Shown: positions 48,001-58,286, numbered from the stretch's first letter. The stretch: DNA of 64,000 nucleotides from CAZDCZ01 sp964504155 (GCA_964504155.1 CAZDCZ010000002.1:10355-74354); one strand, 5' to 3'. Numbers and translations: made by a program. The notes: a model not told the origin generated them from the sequence alone.

Positions 48001-48874
48001 TGGCGACGATAACAGAACAATTACTATTGAGCATGATCGTTTCTTCGATACTAATGAAGATACATACACTGTTCTTCTTCCTGCTCGTTCTGTATTAAAT
48101 GCCGATGAAGTATATAATACTAAAGTAATGTGGAGTTTTAATACTATAGAGACTCATGATATTACTTTTAAAGTTACTGATGGCGCTAATGCAATCGAGG
48201 AAGCTAGTGTTGTATTTGAAAATACTACTCAAACTACTAATACTCTTGGAGTAACTGTATTTGATGGTGTAGCTATTGGTCAAGATAAAGTATATGCAAT
48301 CTCTAAAGATGGTTATAACTCTTTAGATGGTGATGTAAATGTTTCTCAACCAACTACTTTAGTTTTTACTCTTGATAAGATTTTTTCTGTTACTTTTAAT
48401 GTAACTGATGGAACAAATGCTTTAGAGAATGCTATTGTAACATTTAATTATACTACTGATACTACTGATGCCGATGGAAATGCAGTATTTAATAATGTTG
48501 ATCCAGGAAATAATCAAGTATATATTGTATCAAAAGATGAGTATAATGAAATTTATGGTACAATTGATTTAGTAGATCAAAATGTTGTTGAAAGTGTTGT
48601 TATGTCTCCACTTACCGATATAATAAGTCTTGAAAAACTTGGTATTTCGGTTTATCCTAATCCTAGTAATGGTGTTTTCTATATAGATAATGTAAATGTT
48701 GAAGAAAATGCTTTGCTAATAGTTAGAGATATTACAGGAAAAGTTGTTCTTAGTAAAAATTTAGATAAATCAAATAATAGGATTGATGTATCTAATAATC
48801 CTACAGGTTTATACTTAATACAAATATCTATTAATGATAAAATTGCAAATAGCAAAGTTATTATCAATAAGTAG
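45065..48874 (+). CDS. Adhesin-like secreted protein with two anchor domains, Big_5 repeats and T9SS sorting domain, 1269 aa
   Basis: Signal peptide about 1-20 (GSLFAQ). Two cleaved-adhesin/choice-of-anchor J domains (about 57-240, QGFEDAVDNWPAGW, and about 356-505, FETYEAGSFENGW) flank a CARDB-like domain. Five Big_5 Ig-like domains (about 509-1028), two beta modules of the array type (HDITFKVTDG, FSVTFNVTDG; about 1029-1183) and a sorting domain (SVYPNPSNGVFYI) follow. No enzyme active site is visible. Cleaved-adhesin domains are the haemagglutinin units of gingipains, so binding to host or matrix proteins is a reasonable inference. Domain order is parallel to the neighbours on both sides, indicating tandem duplication. 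Confidence 0.87.
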   Translation: MRKRITLILLSIFMVGSLFAQVKRLPATKNYRKVDATEYIKVKNEKKVINSKEGNLVVQGFEDAVDNWPAGWESASTSDLAGADWTATDYTGGDNTWFVCTPESFSGDGADYIYEGDKSAAIGYTAGNEGNPMHWLVSEEVNLPSDTAFLSFMVWFKNSSADGWYTKFYVQIFADDAWSNLLTWNDETEDNVNLYESVVDIDLGNYKGKSVKFGFVFEYNDGYQMAIDSISYMNVPPSDDAGISKFLQPLSGVYEAATKDIEVIVKNYGADTLRTCDVNWAIDNGTEVDEQSVYSWSGELAQFESDTIVLGDYNFANRGDYTVFAYTSLPNGNQDANSVNDTVEVSLSIYETGQLFETYEAGSFENGWSAEDDWIVGTDQPYMGSYDAQVTQMDGDPAAEMITPKLVIDGSIDELSFFASGMNNEAGYGSSKLQIMYSVDKENWENVGELIDFAVVGDNYKKYSVDLSNIPNGEYFLAFFATSDFYYYYWGYYYSSIFIDNVVGPYRTAPVVSDFTPEDEETGVAWDATVSLMFDQAVDSVDYSGITITGATTGEQANVIATIDGDNGIMIAHDSLPAWDEVYTVNIPAGATSNGAFESEAFSWTFTTLLPAPEAVTFTPFNGATGIALDGEISLVFNQEISDNNLAGITVISATDGPVAGLSASVADDYKTVTIVHDDFVSNLDEITIAIPADAVENIDGVMNKDTSWTFTTLEAGQPVADSIAPANNERAVALDANVLVRFSTAITEIDLSGVTINGPEGDVTGIVATLADSTVSIAHDAFANNSGVYTVTIPADAVTAAGVNNSEIQWSFTSIMTAPSIVETTPVTDALLVNLNQELVIEFDQLIDDSQVDMDTLITIIGENEDTVKNISASISDGKIYVSHDDMEYNSAVYTVTIPADMVHNVDSVMNAEYTWDFTTIMAAPVAESVSPDSSSVDILLDADISVVLTQDVTVNDLGGVQIYSAANGNVANISATLGDDNRTITIEHDRFFDTNEDTYTVLLPARSVLNADEVYNTKVMWSFNTIETHDITFKVTDGANAIEEASVVFENTTQTTNTLGVTVFDGVAIGQDKVYAISKDGYNSLDGDVNVSQPTTLVFTLDKIFSVTFNVTDGTNALENAIVTFNYTTDTTDADGNAVFNNVDPGNNQVYIVSKDEYNEIYGTIDLVDQNVVESVVMSPLTDIISLEKLGISVYPNPSNGVFYIDNVNVEENALLIVRDITGKVVLSKNLDKSNNRIDVSNNPTGLYLIQISINDKIANSKVIINK
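47264..47362 (+). repeat. 99-bp identical tract shared with the previous gene (copy 2)
   Basis: Second copy of 43342-43440. The tract ends where GGTGTT in copy 1 becomes GGTATT here (Val to Ile). Confidence 0.85.
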
Positions 48875-48889
48875 TAATTCTATAAATTT

Positions 48890-48921
48890 AAAAAGCCCGA
48901 AAGAAAACTTTCGGGCTTTTT
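48890..48921 (+). terminator. Intrinsic terminator after the second adhesin gene
   Basis: Perfect 14-bp stem (AAAAAGCCCGAAAG / CTTTCGGGCTTTTT) with an AAAA loop, 15 bp past the stop codon. Confidence 0.92.
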
Positions 48922-48998
48922 AATTATCTAAAATTTGAATAAAATAAAATATTCTTTACCTTTAAAAAGATTTGTTAAAACCTTTAAAAAAAATAATT

Positions 48999-51900
48999 AT
49001 GAGAAAAAAAATTACTTTATTAACATTTTTATTTTCGTTTATATTTTTTTCCTTAATGGCTCAAAATAGTAATGAAATAAAATTATTTAAAAAAAATAGT
49101 CAGATATATGGATTAAAAACAAACCCTGTTCTTAGTGGTAAATATTTAAGTATTAGTGCAAAAGGACCAGTATCTGAAGATTTTGAATTGTCATTTCCTC
49201 CTTATGGATGGTATTTGCAAACTGGTACCGGCGATTGGGATCAAAGTAATCAAAGTGAAGATCATACTAGTGGAAGTGGTCTATTTGCCAGATATAATTG
49301 TTATAATATTAATGGCACTGATGATGCTTCTATTGTAAGTCCTGCCATGTCTATTACTTCTGTAGATAAAACTTTTTCTTTTTGGGTTAATTATTATCTT
49401 ATTGATGGTGATTATGGTCAAGGTGCAGAATTATATGTAGATGTAAGCGGTGATTTTGGTCAATCATGGAACGAAAGTTCCGAAAATATAATCTCTGGAG
49501 AACATGGAGTTGGATGGTTTCAAAAAATTATCGATTTAAGTAGTTATAATGGGGTCGATTATACAGGGAATAATGTAGTACTCCGATTTAGAGCTGTATC
49601 CGATTATGGTTCATACAATATTGCTATTGATGATGTTAATGGACCAGAATTGTACATTGCTGATGACGATGCCGGGATAGTTTCTATTGAAAATCCTCAA
49701 GGAACTATTTTGTCTGGAAATCATTATATTAAAACTGTATTGCAAAACTTTGGAAATAATGATTTAACTTCTGTTGATATTAATTATTCTGTTAGAGATA
49801 CAATAAATAATTCAGAAATTAGTAACGATGTATTTAATTGGACAGGTACAATAACAACATCAAATACAGAAATTGTAAATCTTGTTAATTATAATTTTGC
49901 CAATGCAGGAGTATACAATATTATTTCATCTACTAGTTCGCCAAATGGTCAAAATGATTTAGTTACTACAAATAACGAATCTGAAAATTTAATTACTGTT
50001 ATCGACCCTGGGCAGTTATACGAAGAATTTGAATCTGATGTTTTCCCTCCAGATTCGTGGCTTGTCGATGATAATGGTTGGGAAATTGTGGATGCAAATT
50101 ATGTTATTAATGGAAATCAATCTGTATGGATTCCGCAAAAAAATGGCGATCCAGCAAAAAAAATAATTACTCCTGCAATTACTATTCAAGCTAGTAGTGA
50201 TTATGATCTTGTTTTCTTGCTTGGAGGTTTAAATAATGATGCTGGAGCTGCCCAGAATTTGGGTTACTCAACTTTAGAAGTTAAATATGCTTCTAATCCC
50301 GATGGTACATGGACTAGTCTAGAAACTTTCGATATGGGAACAGAAGGTGATGACGCTCAATATAAATCTGTTGATTTAAGTTCTCTTTCTGCTGGTGATT
50401 ATTATTTTGCTTTCGAAGCTACAAGTACTTTCGATTACCAAACATACAGTTCTATAGTTATTATCGATGATGTTATGGCAGCTATTAAGGCAGATGCTGT
50501 TAATAATGATCTTGCTGTTGAAAAAGTTATATATCCTAAAGATTTTGTTTTTTCTGGAATAAGCACAGAAATTGATGTTGTAATTAAAAATGTAGGTATT
50601 AATGTACAGAATGGTAATACTGTAACTGTGTATGCCGATGCTAGCGAAATAGGAACCGCTACTATTGGCGAACTTAATTACTCAGAAACAGATACTGTTT
50701 CGATAATGTGGACTGCTTCAGAAGAGTCGGGAATACATGATATTTCTGCCTCGCTTGCCGATGATGATAATAATTCGAATAATTCAAATACTGTTTCTGG
50801 TATTGTTGTTAATGAAGGAATGTTAGTTGAAGGTTTCGAAACAGTTGAGTTTTATAACAACTGGGAAATTGAAGAAGGATGGTCTAAAACAAATGCCACT
50901 TCTGGAGCTTTTGCTCAATATTCGGGCGATTCGGCTTTAATATGTAATGGAAATGTTTCGGGTGGCGCTTATTCAGATGTAAAAGCAATTAGTCCTGTTA
51001 TGAACAACGATGGCACATTGTCCGAAATGTATTTTTATGGAAAACGTGTTAATTCTACAGATATCTCCGAAACTACTATTCAACTTAAATATACCGATGA
51101 TATTAATGGTGGAAATTGGTTTAATATAGGGCCTTCTTTAGAGTTAAACGATAATTGGGAAATGTATATAGTTGACTTGTCTAGTGTTCCATATGGCGAT
51201 TATTATTTTGCATTTTCAGCATCAAGTACTTACGATAATGCCGATTATAATGGATATGCTTTAATAGATAATGTTGTTGGAATATATTATCCTGCTCCGG
51301 ATGTACATACTCTTTCTCCTAATGATGAAGCTACGACTGTTGCTTTAGATTCGGAAATATCAATTAAATATGCCGAAGATATTACTGTTAACGATCTTAG
51401 TGGAATTACAATTTCTGGTACTACAGAGGGTGATGTAGGAAATGTTGTTGCTAGTTTAGATGTCGATAATCGTACTCTTATAATTAGTCATGATGCATTT
51501 GTAAATAATTATGAAGTATATACTGTAACTATTCCTGATGGTTCTGTTAAGAATGCTAATCTTGTTGGAAATAAGGAAAAATCGTGGTCCTTTACTACAA
51601 TAATGGATAATCCTGAAGGGAATGTTTATACTCCTGTAATTAATTCGGAGGGGATCCCTCTTAATACCGATATTTCATTAAAATTTAATCAAAAACTTAC
51701 CGAAATAGATTTCAGTAATATTACTGTTATTGGTGATGTTGAAGGAGCTGTTGGTAATGTAAATGCTGTTTTAGTAAATGATTATACTGTGCAGATTGAA
51801 CATGATATCCTAGCGAATAATAATGAAGTTTATACTGTTACTATTCCTGCCGGAGCTGTGAAAAATATCGATAATGTAGAAAATGAAATCGTAAGTTGGA

Positions 51901-53486
51901 GTTTTACAAGCTTGCTTGTCGGACAACCTGTTGCCGATACATTAGCTCCTAGTAATAATTCAACAGGAGTTGAATTAAATTCTGATGTATATATTGTATT
52001 TGATCAGAATATTACCGAAACAGATTTAAGTGGAATTTCTATACTTGGCGAAAGCGAAGGCGTAGTAGGAAATATTGTTCCAGTATTAGTAAATGATACA
52101 TTGTTTATAGCACATGACGATTTTGCTAATAATAATGAGTTGTATACAGTAACAATACCTGCTGCTGCTGTTAATGCTTCTGGTGTTGATAATGCTGAGA
52201 TAATTTGGACATTTAGAACGGAACTCGCTTCTCCTGTTCCTATTAATTTTCAGCCTACTAGTGAAGAGATTGGTGTTAGCTTAGATGCTGACATCTTTGT
52301 TGAATTCGATCAAGATATTAACTATAATGATTTTAGTGGAATTACCATAACTGGCGCCACTCAAGGAGAAGTTGGAGGAGTAAATGCTTATTTTGGCGGC
52401 GACAGAAGAATGATAATTACTCATCATGAATTCGAAAATTATAACGAAGAGTATACTGTTAATGTTCTCGAAAATACAATACTTAATGACGAAGGTGTCG
52501 GTAATAATGCATTTTCTTGGACATTTACAACCATAGCTCAGCAAAATGTGAATTTTGTTGTAAGCGATGGAGAATCTCTTGTTGGTGGTGCTCAGGTAAT
52601 TTTTAAAGATGATACTTTATATACCGATGGAGCAGGAGAAACAGTGTTTAAAACTATTCCTGATGTAGCTATGCCATATAGAATTAATAAAACAGGATAT
52701 ATTGAGAGTGCTGGTTTAATTACTATAACTGACCATGATACTACTGTAAATGTAAATTTTGAAATTTTAAAATATAATATCCAATTCTCTGTTACAGATG
52801 GAGATGATTATATTGATAGCGCAAAAGTAATATTTAATAATGATACCATTATTTGCGATACTCTTGGAGTAGCTATATTTACTGATGTACCTTATGGATT
52901 AGAAAAAGAGTATTCTGTTTCTAAAGAAAATTATGAGATATATAATGGAACTATTGATGTAGATGCCTCAAAAATCGAAGATATTGTTTTATCATTATTA
53001 TCATATAATGTTACTTTTATGGTTTCCGAAGGGAGTACTGCAATTGAAAATGCTCAAGTAATATTTAATAGCGATACCCTAAACACTGATAATTCTGGTT
53101 CAGCTATTTTCGAAAATGTATTGTCAGAAGAGAATATTGCATATATTGTTACTAAAGAAAATTATGAAGATGTTACAGGAAATTTAACTGTGATTGATTC
53201 TGATGTAACAGAAATAGTCTCTCTTACAGCTGTGGGTATTGTAGATTTTAATAATTCTAAAATCTCAGTTTATCCTAATCCTTCAAATGGGGTAATAATT
53301 GTTGATGGACTTAAAACTGCAAATTCAAAAATATGTATTTACGATATCTCAGGTAAATGCATTTTTAATATGAAAGTTACAAGTACTAAAGAAAATATTA
53401 GACTTGAAGGAAATAAATCTGGTATGTATATTTTAGAATATACTAATAATGATAGAATTGTAAGAACAAAAATATTAGTAAAGTAA
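48999..53486 (+). CDS. Adhesin-like secreted protein with three anchor domains, Big_5 repeats and T9SS sorting domain, 1495 aa
   Basis: The ATG at 48999 is chosen because it gives MRKKITLLTFLF, matching the signal-peptide start of the two preceding genes; a frame extension upstream adds nine residues without homology. Three cleaved-adhesin/choice-of-anchor J domains (about 57-215, 337-500, 607-760) alternate with CARDB-like segments. Four Big_5 Ig-like domains (about 764-1180), three array-type beta modules (about 1181-1415) and a sorting domain (SVYPNPSNGVIIV) complete the protein. It lacks a peptidase. It is the largest of the three adhesins in anchor-domain count and shares layout but little exact DNA identity with the other two. 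Confidence 0.87.
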   Translation: MRKKITLLTFLFSFIFFSLMAQNSNEIKLFKKNSQIYGLKTNPVLSGKYLSISAKGPVSEDFELSFPPYGWYLQTGTGDWDQSNQSEDHTSGSGLFARYNCYNINGTDDASIVSPAMSITSVDKTFSFWVNYYLIDGDYGQGAELYVDVSGDFGQSWNESSENIISGEHGVGWFQKIIDLSSYNGVDYTGNNVVLRFRAVSDYGSYNIAIDDVNGPELYIADDDAGIVSIENPQGTILSGNHYIKTVLQNFGNNDLTSVDINYSVRDTINNSEISNDVFNWTGTITTSNTEIVNLVNYNFANAGVYNIISSTSSPNGQNDLVTTNNESENLITVIDPGQLYEEFESDVFPPDSWLVDDNGWEIVDANYVINGNQSVWIPQKNGDPAKKIITPAITIQASSDYDLVFLLGGLNNDAGAAQNLGYSTLEVKYASNPDGTWTSLETFDMGTEGDDAQYKSVDLSSLSAGDYYFAFEATSTFDYQTYSSIVIIDDVMAAIKADAVNNDLAVEKVIYPKDFVFSGISTEIDVVIKNVGINVQNGNTVTVYADASEIGTATIGELNYSETDTVSIMWTASEESGIHDISASLADDDNNSNNSNTVSGIVVNEGMLVEGFETVEFYNNWEIEEGWSKTNATSGAFAQYSGDSALICNGNVSGGAYSDVKAISPVMNNDGTLSEMYFYGKRVNSTDISETTIQLKYTDDINGGNWFNIGPSLELNDNWEMYIVDLSSVPYGDYYFAFSASSTYDNADYNGYALIDNVVGIYYPAPDVHTLSPNDEATTVALDSEISIKYAEDITVNDLSGITISGTTEGDVGNVVASLDVDNRTLIISHDAFVNNYEVYTVTIPDGSVKNANLVGNKEKSWSFTTIMDNPEGNVYTPVINSEGIPLNTDISLKFNQKLTEIDFSNITVIGDVEGAVGNVNAVLVNDYTVQIEHDILANNNEVYTVTIPAGAVKNIDNVENEIVSWSFTSLLVGQPVADTLAPSNNSTGVELNSDVYIVFDQNITETDLSGISILGESEGVVGNIVPVLVNDTLFIAHDDFANNNELYTVTIPAAAVNASGVDNAEIIWTFRTELASPVPINFQPTSEEIGVSLDADIFVEFDQDINYNDFSGITITGATQGEVGGVNAYFGGDRRMIITHHEFENYNEEYTVNVLENTILNDEGVGNNAFSWTFTTIAQQNVNFVVSDGESLVGGAQVIFKDDTLYTDGAGETVFKTIPDVAMPYRINKTGYIESAGLITITDHDTTVNVNFEILKYNIQFSVTDGDDYIDSAKVIFNNDTIICDTLGVAIFTDVPYGLEKEYSVSKENYEIYNGTIDVDASKIEDIVLSLLSYNVTFMVSEGSTAIENAQVIFNSDTLNTDNSGSAIFENVLSEENIAYIVTKENYEDVTGNLTVIDSDVTEIVSLTAVGIVDFNNSKISVYPNPSNGVIIVDGLKTANSKICIYDISGKCIFNMKVTSTKENIRLEGNKSGMYILEYTNNDRIVRTKILVK

Positions 53487-53505
53487 TTACTCTATAAACT
53501 ATTTA

Positions 53506-53535
53506 AAAAAGCTCGAAGTTTCTTTGAGCTTTTTT
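53506..53535 (+). terminator. Intrinsic terminator after the third adhesin gene
   Basis: 14-nt arms (AAAAAAGCTCGAAG / CTTTGAGCTTTTTT) with one G-T pair and a TT loop, 19 bp past the stop codon. Confidence 0.9.
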
Positions 53536-53789
53536 AAATAGGAATATTATATTTCTTTTAGTAGATGTATAAGCATTGTATAATTCTTTGCCTATGTCTG
53601 ATTTGTGTTTATACGAGCCATCATTTTATAAATAATAAAGCCTTTGTTATTGTAAATTAAGCAATTCTATAGTAGAATAAGTTAATAAATTATTAAATTG
53701 CGACAATTATTCTGATGTAGTATTTAATAATTTTTATTGAGTTTCTAGAAAAACTAGAACTAGTATTAATAAGTTTTAAAATTGAAGAA
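53536..53789. other. Spacer before the subtilase gene
   Basis: With the terminator this spacer is 303 bp. It is AT-rich, has no convincing ORF, repeat or full promoter consensus. It contains a short palindromic TTTCTAGAAAAACTAGAA stretch near 53742-53760 close to the start codon, of unknown meaning. Confidence 0.45.
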
Positions 53790-56700
53790 ATGGAAAAGAA
53801 ATTTAATTTATTTTTTCTATATGTTGAAAAAATACTTGTCTTTACTTTTGCAATATTTTTATTTGCAAGTGCTAATTTAAATGCACAAACGCAAGTAGAA
53901 AAAATCGAAATTACAAATAAAACAAATGTTAGCGTACTTAAAGAGTTTTCTAAATTATATTCTCAAACTGCAAAAAGAGAAAAAAATGAAGCTATTAGGA
54001 TGGCTAAAATTAATAACTGGATTATTAGTAAGAAATTAGATAATGGTCAGTTTATCGAAATACAAAAAGTAAGAAATGGGAAACCAGTATATTATATAAC
54101 TAAAAATATAAATGCGGCTAAAACAATATCTACTAACAATTTGTGGAGTGGAGGTAGTTTAGATTTAGATTTAAATGGAACTGGTATGATAGGCGGAGTT
54201 TGGGATGGAGGAGGTGTTCTTACCTCTCATCAAGAATTCGAAGGAAGAGTTACTCAGCAGGATTCTCCTTCTGGAACTAGCGATCATGGTACTCATGTTG
54301 CCGGAACAATGGTAGCAGCAGGAGTTGTGTCAAATGCAAAAGGAATGGCTCACGAGGCGAATCTCGATGCTTATGATTGGAATTCTGATGATTCTGAAAT
54401 GTCGGTGGCTGCTGCAAATGGACTGTTAGTTTCAAATCATTCATATGGTATCCCTGCAGGATATACTTATACAGAAAGTGGTCCGTATAATGGTTATGAA
54501 TGGTATGGTAATGAATCTATTAGCGACCAGGAAGATTATTTATTTGGTTTTTATACTTATGCATGTTCTACATGGGATAATATCTCGTTTAATGCACCAT
54601 ATTATCAAATTGTTGTTGCTGCCGGGAACGATAGAGGTGAAGGAGCATATGCTACAGGAGCGGATTATCCTGTCGATGGAGGTGATGATGGATTTGATTG
54701 TATTAGTGATAAGGCAGTGGCGAAAAATGTGCTTACTGTTGCTAACGTAATAGATATAAGTGGAGGATATTCACAGTCGAGTGATGTACAAGCAAATTCA
54801 TCTAGTAGTTTTGGTCCTGCCGATGATGGACGAATAAAACCTGATATTGCAGGTAATGGTACTGGTTTATATAGTTCGATTGATACAGGTGATGATGATT
54901 ATGCATCTTATACCGGAACATCAATGGCTAGTCCGAATGTTAGTGGTTCGTTAATATTGTTACAGCAGCATTATAATAATTTGTATGGCAAATTTTTAAT
55001 GGCTGCAAGTTTAAAAGCATTAGTTCTACATACAGCTGATGAAGCCGGCCCAAATGACGGGCCCGATTACATGTATGGTTGGGGTTTAATGAATACTTCC
55101 ACTGCAGCTAATGTTATTTCTAGCAAAGATGTGTCTGCATATATTCTCGAAGATACTATAAATAATAATGAATCATACAGTTTCCATGTTTATTCTGAAG
55201 GTACAGATGAGTTAAAAGTTACTGTAGTATGGACAGATCCGGCAGGATCGCCAGTTTCTGCTCAACTCGACCCTACAGATCCAATGTTAGTTAACGATCT
55301 CGATCTTAGAATAACTAAAGATGCTGTTACCTATTTTCCTTGGAAATTAGATGTTGCAAATCCTGCTAATGCTGCAATAAAAGCCGATAATTCGGTTGAT
55401 AATGTTGAGTGTGTAGATATCAAAAATCCAGATGCTGGTTTATATACTGTTAATATCAGTCATAAAGGAACATTAACTAATGGAAATCAAAAATTCTCTG
55501 TTATAGTTACTGGCATTAAAGCCTCTGCACCTGGTAATTTTATGGCATCGGCAGTATCTTCTGAGCAAATTAATTTAGAATGGAGTAAAAATGTAGATAA
55601 TGATGATGTTATGATTGTTTATACTACAGATAGTGTTTTCGGAAATCCTATAAATGGCACAGAATATAATGTTGGGGATAATATTTCTGGTGGTGGAATT
55701 GTGCTTTGTAACGGACAAAATACTTCGTATAATCATTTAGAATTAAATGCTATTACAAAATATCATTACAAAGCATGGTCTGTCGATGGTTCAAATATTT
55801 ATTCAACAGGAGTAGTTGCTTCTGCTACAACATTGAAAGATATAATTTTTGCCGATGATTTTGAAAACGATAAAAATTGGATATTAAATGGGGAATTCGA
55901 AAGAGATACTCCTTTAGGCTTAGGTGGAGAGCATGGAAATGCCGATCCCGATATTGCTTTCGAAGGAAACAATGTTTTAGGTTCTGACCTTACTGGCATG
56001 GGATCTTTTCCTGGTGATTACGAGTCTAATCTTTCATCTCGCGAATACATTGCAGAATCTCCACTTATCGATTGTGGTAATTATTCCGAAGTAGAATTAA
56101 ATTTTATGCGATGGCTAAATGTTGAAGATCCTAGCGACGATAAAGTTTATATTGATATTAGTAATGATAATGGTGATACTTGGACACAAATATGGACTAA
56201 TAACGAAGAGATAACCGATAATAGTTGGCTTAATCAAAGTATTGATATTTCTGCTTTTGCTGATGATAATGCGGAAATTAAAATACGTTTCGCAGTTGGT
56301 TCTACTGGTGGCGGATATCTATTTAGTGGATGGAATATTGATGATTTTAAAATTGTTGGTGTAATTGAAAAATTCAATGTGGAATTTAATATTACTGATG
56401 GCACAAATCCAATAGATAATGCATTAATAGAATTTAACGATAAAGAAAAGAATTCTGATAGTAATGGTAATGTTACGTTTTATAATGTTAAAGTAGGCGA
56501 TAATTTAAATTATATTATCCATAAACCTGGTTTTAGTAATTATGAGGGTTCTCTTAATGTTGTAGATCAAAATATTACTGAGAATGTTACTATGAACGGC
56601 GGTACAGCAGAATATAGAGTAACATTTTATGTTACAGATAGTGAAAATGCTCCTATTGAAAATGCAAATGTCGATTTTAATAGTACAATAATTCAAACAA

Positions 56701-58037
56701 ACGATAGTGGATATGCTATATTCGATAATGTATCTGTTTCAAACGATATTCCTTATGTAATAAATAAAGGGGTAAATTATGGAGAAACGACTGGTACTGT
56801 TGATGTTGTTGATGAAAATATAAACAAAAATCTTATTCTTTTAGGTGCTAAATACGATATTACATTTGATATTACCGAAATTGATGGTTTAAGTTTAATT
56901 GAAGCAGATGTAACGTTTAATGGTTTTACTAGTACAGCTACTGACGGAACAATTACATTTACTGATGTTGAGTATAAATTAAATAAGCCTTATATTATAG
57001 AAGCAGTTGGTTACAATACAATAAATAATACTGTTGATGTTGATGCTGATAAAACTATAAGCAAAAGTATGGAGGTATCTACTTATGATATTAGTTTTAA
57101 TATAACTGAGAACGATGGTGTTACTGCTATACAAGCCGATGTTATTTTTGATTCAGATACTGTAACTGCTAGTGGAGGAATTGCTGAATTTACAAGTGTT
57201 CCATACGAACTTAATAAAGTATATACTATAGCATCTGATGGTTTCGAGACTATTGTCGATTCTGTTGATGTGGTGACCAATAAGAGTATCGATATAAATA
57301 TGGCTGTATCTGTTTATGATGTAAATTTTACTGTTACCGATGGAAATTCTTCTATTCAAGGAGTTGATATTAATATAGATGGAGCTAGCCAAATAACAAA
57401 CAATGATGGCTTATGTTCTTTCTCGCTTGAAATTGGTAATTACGATTATTTAGCCACGGTTAATGGATATTCTAATTATAATGGAAGTTTTAGTATTGAA
57501 GATTCTAATGTTAATGTAGATATTGTAATGGAAAAAACTACATATCAAATTAGTTTTACTGTAAAAGATAAAATCAATCAGGATCCAATTGTTAATGCTA
57601 GTGTAATGTTTGTACACGATACAGTATTAACCGATTCGGATGGAATTGCTATGTTTCCTAAAGTGGAGCCAGGAACTGCTATGCCTTTTATTATTACAAA
57701 AGATGGTTTTAAAGATGCAGAAGGTATTCTTAATGTTACGAATGCAGACATCAACCTGAATATTAAAATGGAATTAGGTGTAGGAATAAAAACACTTTCT
57801 AATTATGGTATTAGTATTTATCCTAATCCATCAGGTGGAATATTTAATATTAGAAATAATAGAAACCTAAAAAATGTTAATTTAGAAATTAGAGATTTAT
57901 CTGGTAGAGTTATTATTAAAAAAATAATTAATAGTAATATCGAACATATTGATATTTCGAACTACTCGAAAGGAATATATATTATTAATATGAATTTTGA
58001 AGGTGAAATTGTAAATAAAAAAATAGTTATTAAATAG
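53790..58037 (+). CDS. S8 subtilisin-like serine peptidase, type IX-secreted, 1415 aa
   Basis: Signal peptide about 1-34 (ANLNAQ), then a subtilase domain (about 100-450) with catalytic D139 (GGVWDGGG), H166 (SDHGTHVAGT), oxyanion Asn (VVAAGNDRGEG) and S378 (YTGTSMASPN). A P-domain-like jelly roll (about 455-575), fibronectin III-like domain (about 580-680) and an anchor J-like domain (about 684-860, FADDFENDKNW) follow. Six array-type beta modules (about 862-1330) and a sorting domain (SIYPNPSGGIFNI) end the protein. All three catalytic residues are present, so it should be an active secreted endopeptidase. It carries the same modules as the C25 peptidases, which indicates module sharing between unrelated catalytic families. 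Confidence 0.92.
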   Translation: MEKKFNLFFLYVEKILVFTFAIFLFASANLNAQTQVEKIEITNKTNVSVLKEFSKLYSQTAKREKNEAIRMAKINNWIISKKLDNGQFIEIQKVRNGKPVYYITKNINAAKTISTNNLWSGGSLDLDLNGTGMIGGVWDGGGVLTSHQEFEGRVTQQDSPSGTSDHGTHVAGTMVAAGVVSNAKGMAHEANLDAYDWNSDDSEMSVAAANGLLVSNHSYGIPAGYTYTESGPYNGYEWYGNESISDQEDYLFGFYTYACSTWDNISFNAPYYQIVVAAGNDRGEGAYATGADYPVDGGDDGFDCISDKAVAKNVLTVANVIDISGGYSQSSDVQANSSSSFGPADDGRIKPDIAGNGTGLYSSIDTGDDDYASYTGTSMASPNVSGSLILLQQHYNNLYGKFLMAASLKALVLHTADEAGPNDGPDYMYGWGLMNTSTAANVISSKDVSAYILEDTINNNESYSFHVYSEGTDELKVTVVWTDPAGSPVSAQLDPTDPMLVNDLDLRITKDAVTYFPWKLDVANPANAAIKADNSVDNVECVDIKNPDAGLYTVNISHKGTLTNGNQKFSVIVTGIKASAPGNFMASAVSSEQINLEWSKNVDNDDVMIVYTTDSVFGNPINGTEYNVGDNISGGGIVLCNGQNTSYNHLELNAITKYHYKAWSVDGSNIYSTGVVASATTLKDIIFADDFENDKNWILNGEFERDTPLGLGGEHGNADPDIAFEGNNVLGSDLTGMGSFPGDYESNLSSREYIAESPLIDCGNYSEVELNFMRWLNVEDPSDDKVYIDISNDNGDTWTQIWTNNEEITDNSWLNQSIDISAFADDNAEIKIRFAVGSTGGGYLFSGWNIDDFKIVGVIEKFNVEFNITDGTNPIDNALIEFNDKEKNSDSNGNVTFYNVKVGDNLNYIIHKPGFSNYEGSLNVVDQNITENVTMNGGTAEYRVTFYVTDSENAPIENANVDFNSTIIQTNDSGYAIFDNVSVSNDIPYVINKGVNYGETTGTVDVVDENINKNLILLGAKYDITFDITEIDGLSLIEADVTFNGFTSTATDGTITFTDVEYKLNKPYIIEAVGYNTINNTVDVDADKTISKSMEVSTYDISFNITENDGVTAIQADVIFDSDTVTASGGIAEFTSVPYELNKVYTIASDGFETIVDSVDVVTNKSIDINMAVSVYDVNFTVTDGNSSIQGVDINIDGASQITNNDGLCSFSLEIGNYDYLATVNGYSNYNGSFSIEDSNVNVDIVMEKTTYQISFTVKDKINQDPIVNASVMFVHDTVLTDSDGIAMFPKVEPGTAMPFIITKDGFKDAEGILNVTNADINLNIKMELGVGIKTLSNYGISIYPNPSGGIFNIRNNRNLKNVNLEIRDLSGRVIIKKIINSNIEHIDISNYSKGIYIINMNFEGEIVNKKIVIK

Positions 58038-58071
58038 TAAGTATTTATCTAAATTTAAAAATACATAATGC

Positions 58072-58104
58072 AAAAAAGAGTCGGAATTTTAGACTCTTTT
58101 TTTT
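58072..58104 (+). terminator. Intrinsic terminator after the subtilase gene
   Basis: 11-bp stem (AAAAAAGAGTC / GACTCTTTTTT) with a 9-nt loop and a run of eight T, about 35 bp past the stop codon. Confidence 0.9.
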
Positions 58105-58286
58105 GTAATACTTGATTGGTCTGCTTTTGCGCTTGTATGTAAATTATTGATGAGCAATTATTTGGCTAGAAGGATTATTTTTTATTTCTTTAAATATTTT
58201 TCAATAGATTATATAAATAGTCGATAAAATAATAAAGAGTATACCTAAAAACTAAATGAGAATATTAATTAATTTAAAATTGTAGA

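Noticed and set aside
48972..48998. Upstream in-frame start for the third adhesin gene
   Set aside because: ATG at 48999 gives MRKK, the same start as the neighbouring array genes, after the same type of A/T-rich leader.
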